Of a stretch of 64,000 nucleotides of DNA, positions 42,256 through 53,200 are shown one piece after another. The position numbers and the translations under genes are program-made. Positions within the stretch are counted from its first letter, which is position 1. Each line of letters starts with the position of its first letter. Source of the DNA: Diplonema papillatum (taxonomy: Eukaryota > Euglenozoa > Diplonemea > Diplonemida > Diplonemidae); contig JAPJBO010000755.1 in NCBI GenBank assembly GCA_030068145.1, positions 1 to 64,000 on the forward strand, written 5' to 3'. The notes under the pieces were generated by a model. It saw nothing but the letters and a program-made list of their open reading frames with translations. It did not search any database and was not told the origin of the DNA.

Positions 42256-42315
42256 GACACCGACGTGGTAGACTCAAAACGCGACCGACTCGTAGACCTG
42301 GCTGTGACGAGCTAC
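42256..42315 (+). pseudogene. Ankyrin gene fragment, oldest copy
   Basis: Reads DVVDSKRDRLVDLAVTS, matching DVVDSKRDRPVDLAVTH of the intact ankyrin gene at 44123-44668. Repeat H follows. Confidence 0.6.
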
Positions 42316-42571
42316 GCACAGCCGCCTGACAAACCAGACGCACCCTGTTCTGACTGCAGACAGTCTAGTTCCGCGCTGACGATGGTCGCCTTCTGTGTCC
42401 TGGCTTCGAAGGACAGAAACCTCGTTGCAGATAGGATAAGTGCGTTGTTAAAGCACACCATCCATTCCAAGCACGCTCTCCCCTTACCCTTACTCGCCGA
42501 GCTTCACGAGAGACTCTAAAAATTACTTGTCCTTCGAACCTCGAAATTCCCATTCGAAAAAAAGGCATTCG

Positions 42572-42634
42572 ACGAAGGTCGCACCCGGAGGCTCTAAAAT
42601 CCTCGGGTTCTTGAGCGAACTTTAGCTCTAAAAG
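42572..42634 (+). promoter_or_regulatory. Promoter-like module before ankyrin copy 1
   Basis: Same module as at 35602: CGCACCCGGAGGCTCTAAAA then CTTGAGCGAACTTTAGCTCT. Near-identical ones precede ankyrin copy 2 (43402-43465) and copy 3 (44003-44058). Confidence 0.45.
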
Positions 42635-42717
42635 AAAGGGGGGGTGGGGGGAGGGAGGGGAGCATTAAGAAACGCATACCCCACGATCGAAACCGGGGAA
42701 GGAAGGCAGGCTGCGGG

Positions 42718-42930
42718 ATGGAGGAAAAGGGCGGGGCGGGGGCGGACGCAGACGCAGACGCAGGCGTGGACGCGGACGCGTTTCTGCAGGCCGTGAGCGA
42801 TGGGGAGCACGAGGAGGTGGAGGCCATGCTGCGGGTGAGGCCCCTGGAGCTGGTCAACTGGCGGGTGCCGGTAAGCGGGTACTCGCCCCTGCACCTCGCG
42901 GCCCCTGCGGGTGTGCCAGCTACTGGTTGA
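42718..42930 (+). pseudogene. Ankyrin protein, truncated copy 1
   Basis: Encodes the first 60 residues of the intact gene (MEEKGGAGADADADAGVDAD onward, to SPLHLAA). It then loses bases and stops at PAGVPATG. Repeat H replaces the rest. Confidence 0.8.
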
Positions 42931-42944
42931 CAAACCAGACTCAC

Positions 42945-43080
42945 CCTGTTCTGACTGCAGACAGTCTAGTTCCGCGCTGACGATGGTCGCCTTATGTGTC
43001 CTGGCTTCGAAGGACCGAAACCTCGTTGCAGATAGGATCAGTGCGTTGTTACAGCACACCATCCATTCCAAGCACGCTTA
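42945..43080 (+). repeat. Interspersed repeat H after ankyrin copy 1
   Basis: Starts right at the truncation point. The same junction is seen after ankyrin copy 2 (43770-43915), so copy 2 and copy 1 descend from one already truncated ancestor. Confidence 0.65.
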
Positions 43081-43145
43081 CTCGCCGAGCTTCACGAGAG
43101 ACTCTAAAAGTTACTTGTCCTTCGAACCTCGAAATTCCCATTCGT

Positions 43146-43393
43146 TCTACAAGGCAACCCCTGCTCAACTTGTAGAACGTGGGGGGCCCAAGACTACACT
43201 CCACGAAGGAAAGTACTTGGTGTCGGTCACAAACAGTCCCGGACATGGCTAGCCATAACCCATAACGAAAGCGTGCACTAAATATACAACCCGTAACCAC
43301 ATAGCCCTTTCTTGCTCTAAGAGAACCCATTCATGAACGGTCACACGGAGACCCTAAAACCCCGGAATTTCAAGCGAACTTTAACTCTAAAAA
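43146..43393 (+). repeat. Interspersed repeat E, copy 4 (5' truncated)
   Basis: From CTACAAGGCAACCCCTGCTC to AACTTTAACTCTAAAA. It is inserted between ankyrin copies 1 and 2 and is absent between copies 2 and 3. Confidence 0.8.
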
Positions 43394-43532
43394 AAAAGGC
43401 ATTCGACGAAGGTCGCACCCGGAGGCTCTAAAATCCTCGGGTTCTTGAGCGAACTTTAACTCTAAATGAAAGGGGAGCATTAGGAAACGCATACCCCACG
43501 ATCGAAACCGGGGAAGGAAGGCAGGCTGCGGG

Positions 43533-43757
43533 ATGGAGGAAAAGGGCGGGGCGGGGGCGGACGCAGACGCAGACGCAGACGTGAACGCGGACGCGTTTCT
43601 GCAGGCCGTGAGCGATGGGGAGCACGAGGAGGTGGAGGCCATGCTGCGGGTGAGGCCCCTGGAGCTGGTCAACTGGCGGGTGCCGGTAAGCGGGTACTCG
43701 CCCCTGCACCTCGCGGCCCGGTTCGGGGCACCTGCGGGTGTGCCAGCTACTGGTTGA
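43533..43757 (+). pseudogene. Ankyrin protein, truncated copy 2
   Basis: Same start (MEEKGGAGADADADADVNAD) and reads through SPLHLAARFG. It then shifts frame by one base (GAPAGVPATG) and stops. Followed by repeat H. Confidence 0.8.
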
Positions 43758-44122
43758 CAAACCAGACTCACCCTGTTCTGACTGCAGACAGTCTAGTTCC
43801 GCGCTGACGATGGTCGCCTTATGTGTCCTGGCTTCGAAGGACCGAAACCTCGTTGCAGATAGGATCAGTGCGTCAGTGCGTTGTTAAAGCACACCATCCA
43901 TTCCAAGCACGCTTACTCGCCGAGCTTCACGAGAGACTCTAAAAGTTACTTGTCCTTCGAACCTCGAAATTCCCATTCGAAAAAAAAGGCATTCGACGAA
44001 GGTCGCACCCGGAGGCTCTAAAATCCTCGGGTTCTTGAGCGAACTTTAACTCTAAATGAAAGGGGAGCATTAGGAAACGCATACCCCACGATCGAAACCG
44101 GGGAAGGAAGGCAGGCTGCGGG

Positions 44123-44668
44123 ATGGAGGAAAAGGGCGGGGCGGGGGCGGACGCAGACGCAGACGCAGACGTGAACGCGGACGCGTTTCTGCAGGCCGTG
44201 AGCGATGGGGAGCACGAGGAAGTGGAGGCCATGCTGCGGGTGAGGCCCCTGGAGCTGGTCAACTGGCGGGTGCCGGTAAGCGGGTACTCGCCCCTGCACC
44301 TCGCGGCCCGGTTCGGGCACCTGCGGGTGTGCCAGCTGCTGGTTGACAACGGGGGCGGTGTCGACGTGGTCGACTCGAAGCGGGACAGACCCGTAGACCT
44401 GGCTGTGACCCACCGGAAGTCTCTCGTCGTCCACTACCTGCTACGCACCTCCACAATCCCCCGTACCCTCGCCGAAGTGCCCAGAGAAGTCCTGGCCCTC
44501 ATCCTCGGGTTCTGCGAGTCGTTTCACGCCACCATGTCGCTGGCGATCACGTGCCAGCGGCACTACGAAGCCGCGATGCCCATCATAGCCGCAAGGCGCC
44601 CCGAAAGACCGAGCCTTTGCATTAACGGCAAGCAATGTTTCTTTGTCGACGACGACGACGACTGGTGA
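44123..44668 (+). CDS. Ankyrin-repeat protein, 181 aa, intact copy
   Basis: Single exon starting at 44123, about 65 bases after the promoter-like module. After an Ala/Asp-rich start come about two ankyrin repeats: FLQAVSDGEHEEVEAMLRVR and YSPLHLAARFGHLRVCQLLV, the latter with the family's PLHLAA-x-x-GH core, then VVDSKRDRPVDLAVTHRKS. A C-terminal region of about 70 residues with PREVLALILGFCESF resembles an F-box-like or helical segment but is not assigned. It ends in an acidic DDDDDW tail. Ankyrin repeats mediate protein binding, and the partner is unknown. Upstream lie two truncated copies and one older fragment. Confidence 0.75.
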   Translation: MEEKGGAGADADADADVNADAFLQAVSDGEHEEVEAMLRVRPLELVNWRVPVSGYSPLHLAARFGHLRVCQLLVDNGGGVDVVDSKRDRPVDLAVTHRKSLVVHYLLRTSTIPRTLAEVPREVLALILGFCESFHATMSLAITCQRHYEAAMPIIAARRPERPSLCINGKQCFFVDDDDDW

Positions 44669-44739
44669 CCACGTGCAGAAGGGTTTGCCTGCGCCGGGGC
44701 CAACCCCCTGCTGATGGGGATAGTTTTTGGGATGCAGAG

Positions 44740-45135
44740 TATCTGCAGCGATGGCCTCCACTGGATGCCTACCTCTTCGATCGCACCGTGTCGTGCTTTG
44801 GGCTAGAATGCAAGATAATCTGTAGTAGTCTACATCGCCGGCGTCGCGGGTGTCTCTTCGCACGTCATGTGTCATGCTTTCGCCTCTTCCGCTCGTCTTG
44901 ATCGTCGCGTTCAGGCGCGCGTTTGGTGCTTCGGCTGCTCGTCCAGGTTCATCGGTTGCGTGTCGGTAGAGAGTAGAATGCAGACAATTTGTGTAGCGAT
45001 GGCCTGCATTCGTCACTACGTGACTACCTCTTCGATCGCACCGTGTCGAATCATCGTCTTCGCGCGGTCGCTTTGCGTCCCTTCCCTTCCTCGCCGGTGT
45101 TCATGCTCCTGCGAACCCTGCTTGTCGACCTGTAA
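44740..45135 (-). repeat. Inverted copy of the intron 1 lysine-rich repeat
   Basis: On the minus strand it repeats the 2890-4145 family: CGAAGAGGTAG, GCCTGCATT and the GACCGCGCGAAGACGATGAT phrase all occur in the expected order. It lies just after the ankyrin gene. Confidence 0.65.
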
Positions 45136-45430
45136 GAGTGCCAACGCTACTCTTTCAATAACGTACATATAAAAGGTGTCACGGGATAAGCCGGCAGCCG
45201 CTGCTTAGCCCTAGCCTATGACAAATGCAAGCTTACCCCTGTGGTACCTGCATTTCAAGTTCACACTGCTTAACAGTGCATGCTAATCCATGTGGTTCAT
45301 GTACTTAAAAGAACTCAATGCTTAGCGGCTTCTCACTTTTATCTTTAGCCATACTTCAACTCGCTTTCAAGGGTGGCGCTGCGGTTCAAATCCAGAAGAT
45401 ATGCTCGTTCTCGGAGCCAGGATTTTTTAC

Positions 45431-45545
45431 ACAAGCACCAGCTTGGAAGGAAATGCTCAACAAAAGTTGCCAGACAAAGAACCGAAGAGATCCCAAGTGC
45501 TGTAACTACAAAACAGCACACGGTGGTGTAAGCGAGGAATAAAGC
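45431..45545 (+). mobile_element. MITE-like family A, internally deleted
   Basis: Left part only (ACAAGCACCAGCTTGGAAGG), with a deletion in the middle and no right end. It shares about 55 bases of left flank with the full copy at 45704, so the pair arose by duplication after insertion. Confidence 0.7.
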
Positions 45546-45703
45546 GAAAAGAGCATTTGGTCGGGTGAATGATCTTTGCACCCGTCACACGCGCAGAGAC
45601 GTCGCCGACTCGAAGCGTGACATTCTTGAGTCCTGTTGGTCCGGGCCAAACCTTGCGGTTCGAATCCAGAAGATATGCTCGTTCTCGGGCCCAGGATTTT
45701 TCA

Positions 45704-45998
45704 CATAAGCGCCAGCTTGAAAGGAAATGCTCGACGATGCTGCCCGCACAAAGAACAGAAGGGATCCCAAGTGCTGTAACTACCGAACCACGTGCTGAAC
45801 GGACGTGAGGTCATGCGCGTCTACCCCTGCACGACAAATCACACAAACACAACAGGTCAAAATCCTGAGTGAGAAAACGAACACACAGTGCTGTAAGCGA
45901 AGAACAAATCCGATTGCGTGTTTGTATTGTATTTGGCCCCTCTACCTCTATATATTTCCTCCTTCCATTCGGAGTCAAAGCAGCTACGTCGAGTATTT
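45704..45998 (+). mobile_element. MITE-like family A, full copy
   Basis: CATAAGCGCCAGCTTGAAAG to GCAGCTACGTCGAGTATTTC. Confidence 0.8.
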
Positions 45999-46084
45999 CG
46001 AACGGTGCTCGAACGGGTGAATGGTCTTTGCACCCGCCTCACTCTCATTCAAACCGAGTCGTATGAGACCCACCCTGGATCATG

Positions 46085-46475
46085 AGATGTTCTGTCTGTA
46101 CGTGTCCGTGGCTTGAAGGACCGAAACCACGGTGCAGATGGGACCCGTGCGGCATTGAGCACACAACCGGTCCAGCCTCAGAAGCTGGAGGTGCCACACC
46201 CGAAAAGCGGGTGTGCTACAATCAAAACGCGTGTAAATCCACACCCGAAAAACGGGTTTGCAATCCCCCCTCCCCCCGCACATCCGCAGTCACAATCAGG
46301 GCGAGTGCCCTGAGTTTTTAACTGATTGCTGAGCCACGGTTATAGGGGCCTTCTCACTCGGGTTCCGCGCTGGTGATGGTCCGCCTTATGTGTCCGTGGC
46401 TTAAGGACCGATACACGGCGCAGACGGGACCAGGCGGCATTGAGCTACCCATTGCAAGCACGCGCTTGCAATCCC
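46085..46475 (+). repeat. Two copies of repeat H with small hairpins
   Basis: H copies at 46085-46175 and 46362-46475. Between them are two CACCCGAAAA(A)CGGG hairpins (46195-46260). Confidence 0.6.
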
Positions 46476-46489
46476 CCCTCCCAAGAGAG

Positions 46490-46660
46490 TAAACGAGTGA
46501 AAGAGTACGTACAGTAGCAAGTAGAGAAGAGTACGAGTGTAGAAGAACGGAGGTAACACAGACTACCAGACCAGCAGAGGCCACCGCAAAAAGATTTCTT
46601 ACCTTTTCCTTATCCCTCAAAACCAGCACCAATAACAACCTCCCCCCGCACGTCCCATCT
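46490..46660 (+). repeat. Copy of the 3' half of the coiled-coil gene intron
   Basis: Matches 55020-55190 nearly base for base, including CAGACTACCAGACCAGCAGA and TTTCTTACCTTTTCCTTATC. This copy is not next to an exon. Confidence 0.8.
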
Positions 46661-47024
46661 TCACGCACCGCGGCTCTTTGGCCGCACGAACGTATCTCCT
46701 ATACTTTCCTCACCACTAGTGGGAGGATCCTCGATGCTTCTCAAAACACTCTTTGGTCTGAACAGACCGCTGCGACAAAATGCCAGTTTTTGACCGCCTC
46801 TGGCACAAAAAAGCCCCCAGAAGCTTTGTGCGCCTGCGGCCGCAGGTATTCTTGACTCTGTATTGCTTCCATAACGGGACATCACATCATGTGCGCATTT
46901 TGTTCGTAGTGTCCAGTCTGGCTGGCAACACAGAGGATTCGCATCCAAGTTGTGCTGTATTCGCGTGTGAACCGCTTTACCCGATCCGGAGTGGCACCTC
47001 CAACTTCACCCGCCGCTGTGCTCG

Positions 47025-47265
47025 CTAAACTTAAGCATATCACTCAGCGCAGGAAAAGAAAGCAACCGCGATGCTCCTAGTAACGGCGAGTGAACAGGGC
47101 AGAGCCCAAGCCTGAACCGGTGTGTTCTACGGATATCCGGAATGTGGCGCAAGCTGCTTGGGGACACACCTGGCGTCGAGGTAAGTCTCCTGGAATGGGG
47201 TATCCACAGAGTCCCGTATTTCCTCGACGAGCCATGTTGGTTGACTCCTTGCTAGCACGATTTGG
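47025..47265 (+). rRNA. LSU rRNA 5' fragment, second copy
   Basis: Same LSU region as 4511-4757 (TTAAGCATATCACTCAGCGC onward), with small indels (for example, the GGGTGAGA block is missing). It loses similarity about 47265. Confidence 0.8.
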
Positions 47266-47574
47266 GAATGCTGAGCTAATGGGCAGTGCACTATCTAGAT
47301 AGTAGGAGATGCCACCGCAGTGTGTCAGCCCGAAGGTGCTAGCACCAGATATCGATAAACAGGATCTCATGCCGCCCGTGCACTCCTGGCAGTCATCAGC
47401 ACACCTTACAAAATATTGATGTGAATCCCTTGCCACGACGGTGGGCACTTTGCACAAAACGACTACGCCCTCAACGGGTCGCACAACGATCGCGCCCTCC
47501 CCAACCCGGACTTCCTTTTTACCCCTGCAAACCCGTGAATAGGTGCTACGGGAGTATCTGGCAACCGCTGCTTA

Positions 47575-47650
47575 ACAGTGCTCACAGTGCTTAACAGTGC
47601 TTAACAGTGCTTAACAGTGCTTAACAGTGCTTAACAGTGCTTAACAGCGC
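47575..47650. repeat. 10-bp array CAGTGCTTAA, about 7 copies
   Basis: TTAACAGTGC repeats in exact 10-base register. The flank CATGCTAATCCATGTGGTTC is also at 45278, where only one unit is present. Confidence 0.9.
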
Positions 47651-48289
47651 ATGCTAATCCATGTGGTTCATGTACTTAAAAGAACTCAATGCTTAACGGC
47701 TTATCACGTGGGCGGCCCTGAGATTACCCCCCTCAGGCAGTGCTCACGTGGGCGGTGTCTTCGGACAGCACCTCGTGATGTTCGCATCACAAAACAAAGA
47801 CAGTGAAATGGTCGTCACCTGGTCGGGGTTTCGCTCGCGACCGTTTCCTGAACAATCCTTCACTAAATCCGCGGTTAAATAAAATAACCTGGCCTCAGTG
47901 GTGCAAGCACCACGCGCGCCAAGAAACATTTTCCTCCCGGGTACGAGGCCAAACTTTATCCGTACTCCGCCGGCTCTTCCCGGCTACTCGCGTCCTGCGC
48001 ATCTCGGCGTGGTCTTGCTCTTGGTCTCTGTTTTTATGCAGCTCGTTTGTTCCCACTCCTATGGTTACGGGCGGCGGCTATCCACTTGACACCATCATGC
48101 CGAAGGGTGCTGGAGTATCAAGGGTTTGCTGGCCTTTACGGGATGGGCGGCCATCTTGGCCACCATCCCGTAGATACGCTGTACCCCCACTACGTGCGCA
48201 TCCCCCACACGCCGGACACTCGTCAGACGTCAGGCGCGACACTCAGGGTCGACAATGCATTGTCGGTTGGAGGCGGGGTCTAAAGCCCC

Positions 48290-49790
48290 ATTTTCCTGTT
48301 CCTGTGTGTGTTCGGTGGTTGAGAAAAGAAGGAAGGGGTTCGGTGCCGGACTTCAGCAGGCAAGCACAGAGTAAAAAAAGTGCGGGCTCGGCCATTTTGT
48401 CGGCGCAAACGGGAAAGTGAAGATTCCGATTCCTTTTCGGATCATGAACTATTCGGTACCTTCCAAGAACAATTGCAACCGACAAAGGGTTGCACCACGA
48501 CGAAAGCGCGGCATAAAGTGACAAACACGGCTGCGGGGACCCTGCGTATAAGTCGATCTTTGAGTGCGTGAGCCCCTCCGAAGAAAGGTCCATCACACTA
48601 GTTTCAAGCTACTTAGCCCGGGTCTCTGGGTCGCGTCCCCCTCCTTCTCTTGGTCGCCTGGTCTTGCGTCTTGTTGATCCGTCCGGGCTGGGGGCTTCGC
48701 GGTTCCCCTTCGTCTTGCATCACCTCGTCTCCACTCCCTGCCGCACGGGGACCCTGCGACGGCGGAGGCTGCACGTATGTCCGGCACTTCCTTTTAGCAA
48801 TCTGGTTACTATCGAAGTATCGAAGTATCGCCTCCCCTCGTAGTATACACAGGGGAAGTAAGCGCAACTCAGTTACCATCCACCTCTCTTTGTACGCCAC
48901 GACGATTATTCCCACGGTATTGGACCATGTTCTGGAGTCACGTAGCGAAAAAAAGCTGGCATAGTGTGGTCCTCATTTGCTTGCAAATGACTCCCCACTA
49001 ACGCAACAAGAACGCATTACCCGTCGGGATGGGAGCGCAAGCAAGCTCGATGGAAGCACGAAGTCAAGCAGGAGAGACGAACTGCGTAGACTGAGCGCCA
49101 AGACGTGCACCAAGGGCAGACCAGGACGTTGGGACCGGGCGAAGTCGAAGAAGGAGTCCAAAAGTTGAGCAAGCACACCAACGCGGAAACGCAACCCGAA
49201 GGCAGCCAAGCAGACCTCCCAGGGCAGGGGAGAACCTGCGGCAGCGAAGTAACGAAGCTCATCCGAGTGTCCGATGAAACCCTTTGTCAATACCACCCAA
49301 CGACTGCGACGCGCGTGCGAAATGTCGGACGCTAGCGTCTGTCAAGAGCATGCGTGTGAGATGAGAGGCATCGGCTCACTCTGTCAAAGGACCATACCAC
49401 TATGGCAGCAAGAAGACGAACAAAACGAGCAATAATGTGATTTCATTATTGCCCAGCCAAGCTCTCCCTTTCCCCCCGCCAGCTATCTTCACTTTGTGGC
49501 CCGCACCCAGTAGAGTTGCCGTGCCATTGAAGCTGCCCCGCGTATCCTTTATGTTTCTTGAAAGTATGCCAATACTGCAGGGAATAGTTGACTAGACCTC
49601 TTGAGTTTGTGCTGACCACGAATAGGGGAGTCGGGGGAACCTACAAAGTCAAAAGCAGGACCGACCCCCCCGTTCGTGAGAAAAAGCGAAGAATATAGTC
49701 TCCTCCTGCAGACGTGTTTTCCTCGACCACGTGTGGCCCTATTTACCGGGGGGGTATTTGGGCAAAATCGAAGATCCTTTCACGCCTTTT
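48290..49790. other. No convincing gene
   Basis: Several short open frames but none with recognisable sequence. 49310-49400 is an inverted copy of 36586-36680 (GACAGAGTGAGCCAATGCCT on one strand). Confidence 0.4.
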
Positions 49791-49802
49791 TTTATACACA
49801 AT

Positions 49803-49988
49803 ACACAAGCGCCAGCTTGGAAGGAAATGCTCGACAATAGCTGCCAGACAAAGAACCAAAGGGATCCCAAGTGCTGTAACTACCGAACCACGTGTTGAAC
49901 GGACGTGCAGTCATGCGGGTCTACCCCAACACGACAAATCACACAAACACAACAGGTCAAAAGTCCTGAGTGAGAAAACAACACCGGT
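49803..49988 (+). mobile_element. MITE-like family A, 3' truncated
   Basis: ACAAGCGCCAGCTTGGAAGG to GTGAGAAAACAACAC; the right third is missing. Confidence 0.75.
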
Positions 49989-50037
49989 AGGAAAAGTCCC
50001 TTCCCCGTGCTCTGCCTACATTTCCCCGCCGCACCAA

Positions 50038-50286
50038 GCCACTGGGACACCACACAGACATATAGACATCATGAGTTACTTCCACACGTCTTGTTGATAA
50101 CACGTGACCTAACGTGTGAACATGAAACAGGAGAGCCCGCCGCCACCAGGACACTACGAACACATGGGATTTCCCTGTGTATGCAGAGCCACTGGGACAC
50201 CGTACAGACATATAGACATCATAAGTTACTTCCACACGTCTTGTTGATAACACGTTACTTAACATGTGAACATGAAACAGGAGAGA
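50038..50286 (+). repeat. 150-bp direct duplicate upstream of coiled-coil gene
   Basis: GCCACTGGGACACC and GACATATAGACATCAT through TGAACATGAAACAGGAGAG occur at 50038 and 50188. The second copy ends 10 bases before the start codon, so this is probably a duplicated promoter or leader. Confidence 0.8.
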
Positions 50287-50296
50287 GGAAGGGGGC

Positions 50297-53200
50297 ATGT
50301 ATTCTGCAACGCGTGACAGCCCGTCGCCTCGGAGATGGACGGATGCCGAAAGCGGGTCGCGGGAGAGCAGCATTGTGATCCCGCTGCTCCCGCGGGAGGC
50401 TGAGCAGTTTCGCTGGCAGGACATGCGCGACGAGCTGAACACGCTGCGGCGGGAGCACGCGCAGATCGTCGAGACCGTCGCGGCCCTGCACGCCTCCACC
50501 ACCCCACCGCCGCCGCCTCCGGAGAAGGAAGGCAGGTCCCCGCCCCGGCCCCGCCGCCAGGACACGTTCGCCCAAGACTTCGTCGACTCCCTGCGGTCGG
50601 CTACCCGCAGCCTCCCCGCAGCCAGCGGCCGGCGGCAGTCCTCTTGCCCCGCTGCATCCCTCGGCGAAGCCGCAGCGCAGGGTGTCCTCCAGCTCATCTC
50701 GTCCGAGCTGCACGCCGTCTTCCTCCAGCCGGCCGCCGCCTCGCAAACACCCCCCCCTCCCCTCCGCCCCGAACTCTCCCGAGAGAGAGTATCGACCACG
50801 GGTTCCCTCTCGTCCCCCGCGCCGGGCGGTTCTTCCCGGAAATCTGAAACTGGCAGTCCGGACGGCTTCGCCGGCGGTGAACCCCTCCACCCGGCGTTCG
50901 CAGCGGAGAGCTGCAGGAGGGCGTTGCGGGTGCAGCAGTGCAACGTCGCTGCGTTGAAGGAGGCTGTGCACCACGACCAGGACCAGCTGGTCCTAGCGTT
51001 GCAGACCCTCGAAGACAAGCATGACAGGCAGCAGGCTTGGATTGCAAACATCGAAAACAAGCATGCCAAACAGCAGGCTTGGATCGAAAGCATCGCAGTC
51101 AAGCATGACAGGCAGCAGGCTTGGACTAAAGACATCGAAGACAAGCATGCTAAGCAGCAGGCTTGGATTGAGGAATCGAACCAGTACTTCGCTCGGGTTC
51201 TGTCCGAATCGAGCCTGCGACCCACGGCTTCTGCCGCTTCTTCCCGGGGCAAACCAGCCGGCACACCGTCCGACCTCAGCGTCTCGGTGGCGGGGATCCG
51301 TCGGGACGTCGCGGCGCTCGCTGCGAAAGTGCACGACTTGGCCCCAGGCACCGCCGCCGCCCCTAAGCCGATGAGCCCCTGGAACCCCCAGACCGCTGCT
51401 CCAGACTCCCCTGCCACGCCGCTGAAACCGCGCCTGGCAGCGCATCACCCCCCGTCTCTGCGCCGGCAGGCTTCGACGCCGACCCCGCTGTCCCCTGCCC
51501 CCCGGAAGGCAACCCCAGCGGGCGGCGGCGCCCCCCCGTCGGCGGCCGCCAAGGCGGCAAACTCCTCCCCGGCGGCGTCGACCGCCCAGTACCCGATGTG
51601 GCCGGCCGCGACGCAGCCGACATACCCGGAACCGGTCGCGCTCGCGCAGCTGGCACCCTCCGCAGACCCGGAGGCCCGCGCGCTGCGGTCGTTTTCGACG
51701 GACACGCTCGACTTCTCGGCGGCGCAGGCCGGGCGCGGGGCGGCGCCGGGGCAAGACGAGGCGAACCCCGTGTGGGAAGAGCTGCTGGGCCTCCGAGGCA
51801 TGCCCGCGAAGGACACGGGCGGGTCGGAGGAGAGACAGGAGGCCGGGCTCTCCCGGGAGAGACGTGCCATGGAGAAAATCGCTCAGGACAAGGTGAGCCC
51901 CGTGTGGGAAGAGCTGCTGGCCCTTCGGGGCATGCTCGCAAAGGACGGCGCGGCTGCGCAAACGGGCGGGTCAGGGGAGGGAACGGAAGCCAGACTCTCG
52001 AAGGAAAGACGAACCATCGAACGAATGGTTCAGGACAAGGTGAACCCCGTGTGGGAAGAGCTGGCGACCCTTCGGGGCATGCTCGTGCGGGAAAGCGCGG
52101 GCACGGGCGAAGTAGAGGAGAGGAAGGAAGCCAGGCTCTCGAAGGAAAGACGAACGATGCAGAACGAGCTGCAGCCCGTGTGGGAAGAGCTGCTGGCCCT
52201 CCGGGGCATGTTCGCGCGGGACGGCGCGGCAGCGCAAACGGGCGAGTCAGAGCAGAGAGCGGAAGCCAGACTCTCGAAGGAAAGACGAACCATCGAACGA
52301 ATGGTTCAGGACAAGGTGAACCCCGTGTGGGAAGAGCTGCTGGCCCTCCGGGGCATGTTCGCGCGGGACGGCGTGGTGCAAAGCAAAGCCGGCGCGAGGG
52401 ACCGGCGGGAGTTGCAGCAGGCCGTCCGCGACGAGACGGAGCCCCTGCGCAGCGAGCTGCGCGCGATGCGGGGCAAGCTGGCGGGGCCCGCGGAAAAGCC
52501 CGCCGCCGCCTCCGCGAAGGAGCGGCGGGCGCTCGACCAAGTCGACCGGGTGCAGGACGAGATGAAGTCGTTGTGGGACGAGCTGCTCGCAATCCGGAGC
52601 AAGCTGGCCCGCGGGGCCGCGGACCAGGTCGACGCGGCGGTGTCGAAGCGGGTCCAGAGCGAGCTGCAGTCCGTGTGGGCCGAACTCCTCACGCTCCGCA
52701 GCATGCACGAAACGGAGAAACGGGGAGAGGCCAGTCAGCATACTGAGCAGACCGACGAAAGGGCAATGCAGCAGCTCGACACGGCAGTGTCTAAGCGGGT
52801 CCAGAGCGAGCTGCAATCCGTGTGGGCCGAACTCCTCACGCTCCGCAGCATGCACGAAACGGAGAAACGGGGAGAGGCCAGTCAGCATACTGAGCAGACC
52901 GACGAAAGGGCAATGCAGCAGCTCGACACGGCAGTGTCGAAAAGAGTCCAGAGCGAGATGCAATCCGTGTGGGCCGAACTCCTCACACTCCGCAGCATGC
53001 ACAAATCCGAGAAAGAAGGAGACACCAGTCAGCAGAACGAAAGGAAGGCGATGGAACAACTCGACTCGGCAGTGTCGAGAAGAGTCCAGAGCGAGATGCA
53101 ATCCGTGTGGGCCGAACTCCTCACACTCCGCAGCATGCTCGAATCCGAGAAAGGGGGAGAACCCAGTCAGCAGAACGGAAGGAAGGCGATGGAACAACTC

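Noticed and set aside
45650-45675. Pol III B-box (GGTTCGAATCC)
   Set aside because: The match is good but there is no A-box or cloverleaf; it also occurs in altered form at 45381 as part of a duplicated flank.
47803-48420. 205-codon plus-strand frame
   Set aside because: Low-complexity Arg/Pro/Ser composition typical of a chance frame in GC-rich DNA, with no supporting motif beyond the weak carrier trace noted above.
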